16,024 bases of DNA from the NCBI GenBank assembly GCA_020627525.1, contig JAHDGP010000050.1:1-16024 (forward strand), read 5' to 3'. Each line of letters opens with the position of its first letter. The stretch's first letter is position 1. Under the pieces are notes generated by a model, which saw nothing but the letters and a program-made list of their open reading frames with translations, was not told the origin of the DNA and did no database searches. The position numbers and the translations under genes were made by a program. This DNA comes from Bacteroidota bacterium (GTDB lineage: Bacteria > Bacteroidota > Bacteroidia > Chitinophagales > UBA2359). This document shows positions 16,001 to 16,024 of the stretch, one piece after another.

Positions 16001-16024
16001 AAACAACCGCCTAAAAAATACACA
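10083..16024 (+). CDS. TcB-TcC fusion toxin protein (SpvB / TcB middle / RHS cocoon), 3' end outside the window
   Basis: Open from the ATG at 10083 to the right edge without interruption (1980 codons). The start is secure: an in-frame TAG at 10077-10079 lies two codons upstream. Domains, by residue: SpvB/TcB N-terminus at about 31-330 (KGGGAI at 35-40, GIFGLGW at 85-91); three FG-GAP/VCBS-like calcium motifs, LDLTGDGKPD (541-550), DFSGDGLTD (601-609) and DIDGSGITD (656-664); TcB middle region with the conserved REFRGFGMV near 820; then TcC-type RHS repeats, with YD cores at 1472 (YDAIGR), 1554 (YDTLGR), 1606 (YDILGN), 1648 (YDVSHR), 1862 (YDPMGN), 1894 (YDALYR) and 1946 (YDAVGN). Classic TcB is about 1470 aa and TcC is a separate protein; here the reading frame runs straight from one into the other. 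In known toxins this assembly is a hollow shell that holds the cleaved C-terminal toxin and docks on TcA. The RHS autocleavage site and the hypervariable toxin are not reached. No signal peptide is visible. The gene follows TcA by 285 bp and presumably supplies its cargo. Confidence 0.94.
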   Translation, partial: MKEQSNTNPTSEFLKTDGGKTESIAIEIPSINLPKGGGAIKGIDEKFSVNAVNGTSSYSIPLPFSKARGASPSLNLSYNSGRGNGIFGLGWSINLGSIKRKTDKGLPQYIDSIDSDTFLFSEAEDLVPAFKKDEEGILEMDENEDYIIDERNSPDDLFVIRNYIPRIEGIFARIERWTEKATSRIKWRVISKENSTLLLGWTDNAIIFNPEDPLKIFEWLPEFAFDDKGNCTHYIYKKEDAVGFDDSWLHNRNRFKNGNITYVNAYIDKIFYGNTTPYKQLGDAFPEESNYMFQTVFDYGTLLQNDSLEQVNTWDFRPDAFSNYKAGFEIRTTRLCKRVLLFHVFEELAVEPDNSDKKTLVKSLNFEYDTSSEEDFTFLKTITSFGYIKKPDGSYSSKSLPPMEFEYQNHDWNAEVKTISSEELVHSPTGLNEEQYQFTDLYNEGLSGILTEQANAWYYKHNLGDGKFEQAKLVTPKPSFVGVGDILQLSDLEADGGKQLVNFSTEPKGFFELNDDNEWQQMCAFKSFPNINLRDPYTKMLDLTGDGKPDIVISEDNVFTWYASEGRNGYAASRKTLKDFNEEEGPNMIFADQKETIYLADFSGDGLTDILRIRNGEVCYWPNLGYGKFGARVTLDNAPVFDHPDNFNPAYLRLADIDGSGITDIIYLGKNKFSCWKNLSGNRFSTTPFEIENFPGINNFTKVTVTDLLGNGVACIVWSSSLLKDINAPLKYIDLMNSKKPHMMVAYKNNMGKEVSLEYTASTKFYIEDKLAGKPWITKLHFPVHCVSKTTTEDKTSGHKFISEYKYHHGYYDHPEREFRGFGMVEQTDAETFEHWRKGNASNIVEETLHQEPVLTKTWHHTGAFLRNDKILDQFEEDYWYNEIQKEGFIVSHPELLLDDARIVAAPNIDPALLNQLSPQEWQEAARACKGMSLRSEIFANDAIKFENTEEAIKKELTPYSVATNNCVIELLQPKGKNKYAVFTVKESEAITYSYERNSEDPRIAHNLTIKLDEYGNVLESASVVYPRAIAEVALPLETQEAQNKTVIIYTKNQFTNDVIGEDVYRLRIPSEVQTFELKGVSKSSAFYTINEFENILDEANSDTAFYHEIEKPLNAGKPQKICVEHMRKIYYKNDLTDALPLHELESLAISFESYQLAYTPELLTDIYGTKVDVPLLTEGKFTNSEGDNNWWIRSGTVQLKTDAETQDDAANRFYSPISYTDPYGAITKIKYYGVYFILINEIEDALRNKSMVERFNFRLMSAERMKDINGNLSETITDELGFVKATAIMGKGNEADELIGISEVTEVAEAALIDSFFQAPNSVQLTNISKQLLNRASTRFVYDFDAFMNSGKPVVAVGITREQHFQTLADSPVQIAFEYSNGMGEVAMKKVQAEPGIAKEVQVNLDDTILINDVDTSLIVPQQLRWIGNGKTIKNNKGNAVKQYEPYFSTSWHYEDYKELVENGVTPIMHYDAIGRLVKTELPDGTFSKVSFDSWQKTVYDTNDTILDSSWFTNRSNRLIDAELLTAGKDPGREKVAADKAALHANTPNVFHYDTLGRPILSIEHNKNIDTNADEFYQTKIKLDAEGNLRTVTDARGNTVMQYKYDILGNLVYQSSMDAGQRWLLTNILGDPLRTWDERDHEFQYFYDVSHRPTFTKVIGGDGDSPLDNIFDKIVYGESLLTGERTDINRFNEAILQDSNILGKAIQHYDTGGLIDTPNYDFRGEAISTTRKLFKKYKETANWIDANLVNDLEAEPGFTFTTETDALGRITSQTSPDGSVITPSYNESGLLNGEKVLHPGDAIASIYIKDIGYNEKGQREKIIYGNDVSTKFYYDKKTFRLKRLESKRLNADPLQDLYYTYDPMGNVTHIEDKNVPVVFFDNQKVTGLSTYTYDALYRLVEATGRENNGVLSFGTCDNWNDGPFKQSLNPGDPMALRNYTQSYQYDAVGNIMEMKHLAAGGNWTRTYEYENLNNRLKNT

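Overview
This is an AT-rich window (about one third G+C by eye). All recognisable genes lie on the + strand. Starts lack a clear Shine-Dalgarno sequence, and the one promoter-like motif found is of the Bacteroidota type (TAnnTTTG). Together with the Lys/Asn/Ile/Glu-rich proteins, this suggests a member of the Bacteroidota (Flavobacteriia, Chitinophagia or Saprospiria-like). That assignment is an inference; no marker gene is present.

The window is essentially a two-gene Tc (toxin complex, ABC-type) locus. From left to right it holds: (1) the 3' end of an unrecognised Ala/Thr/Ser/Val-rich protein ending in three acidic YSEPEE-type repeats (to 433); (2) after only 43 bp, a very large TcA subunit, 3106 aa (477-9797), the pentameric pore-forming and receptor-binding 'syringe'; (3) a 285-bp spacer (9798-10082) with a GC-rich perfect hairpin, a second AT-rich inverted repeat and a possible promoter; (4) a TcB-TcC fusion (10083 to beyond the right edge, 1980 codons visible), comprising an SpvB domain, three FG-GAP-like calcium motifs, the TcB middle region and RHS/YD repeats.

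In characterised Tc toxins, TcB and the RHS part of TcC form a hollow cocoon around the cleaved, hypervariable C-terminal toxin of TcC. The cocoon docks on the TcB-binding end of the TcA pentamer, and the toxin is threaded through the TcA channel into the target cell. The genes here supply the syringe and most of the cocoon, but the toxin tip, which decides what the system does to its target, lies past base 16024.

The less ordinary points are the transthyretin-like N-terminal domain and long Lys-rich extension of TcA, an Ala-rich coiled-coil insert, a membrane-like hydrophobic stretch in the region before the channel, the B-C fusion, the repeat-tailed upstream protein, and the structured spacer. 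No RNA genes, mobile elements, CRISPR arrays or genes on the - strand could be supported.
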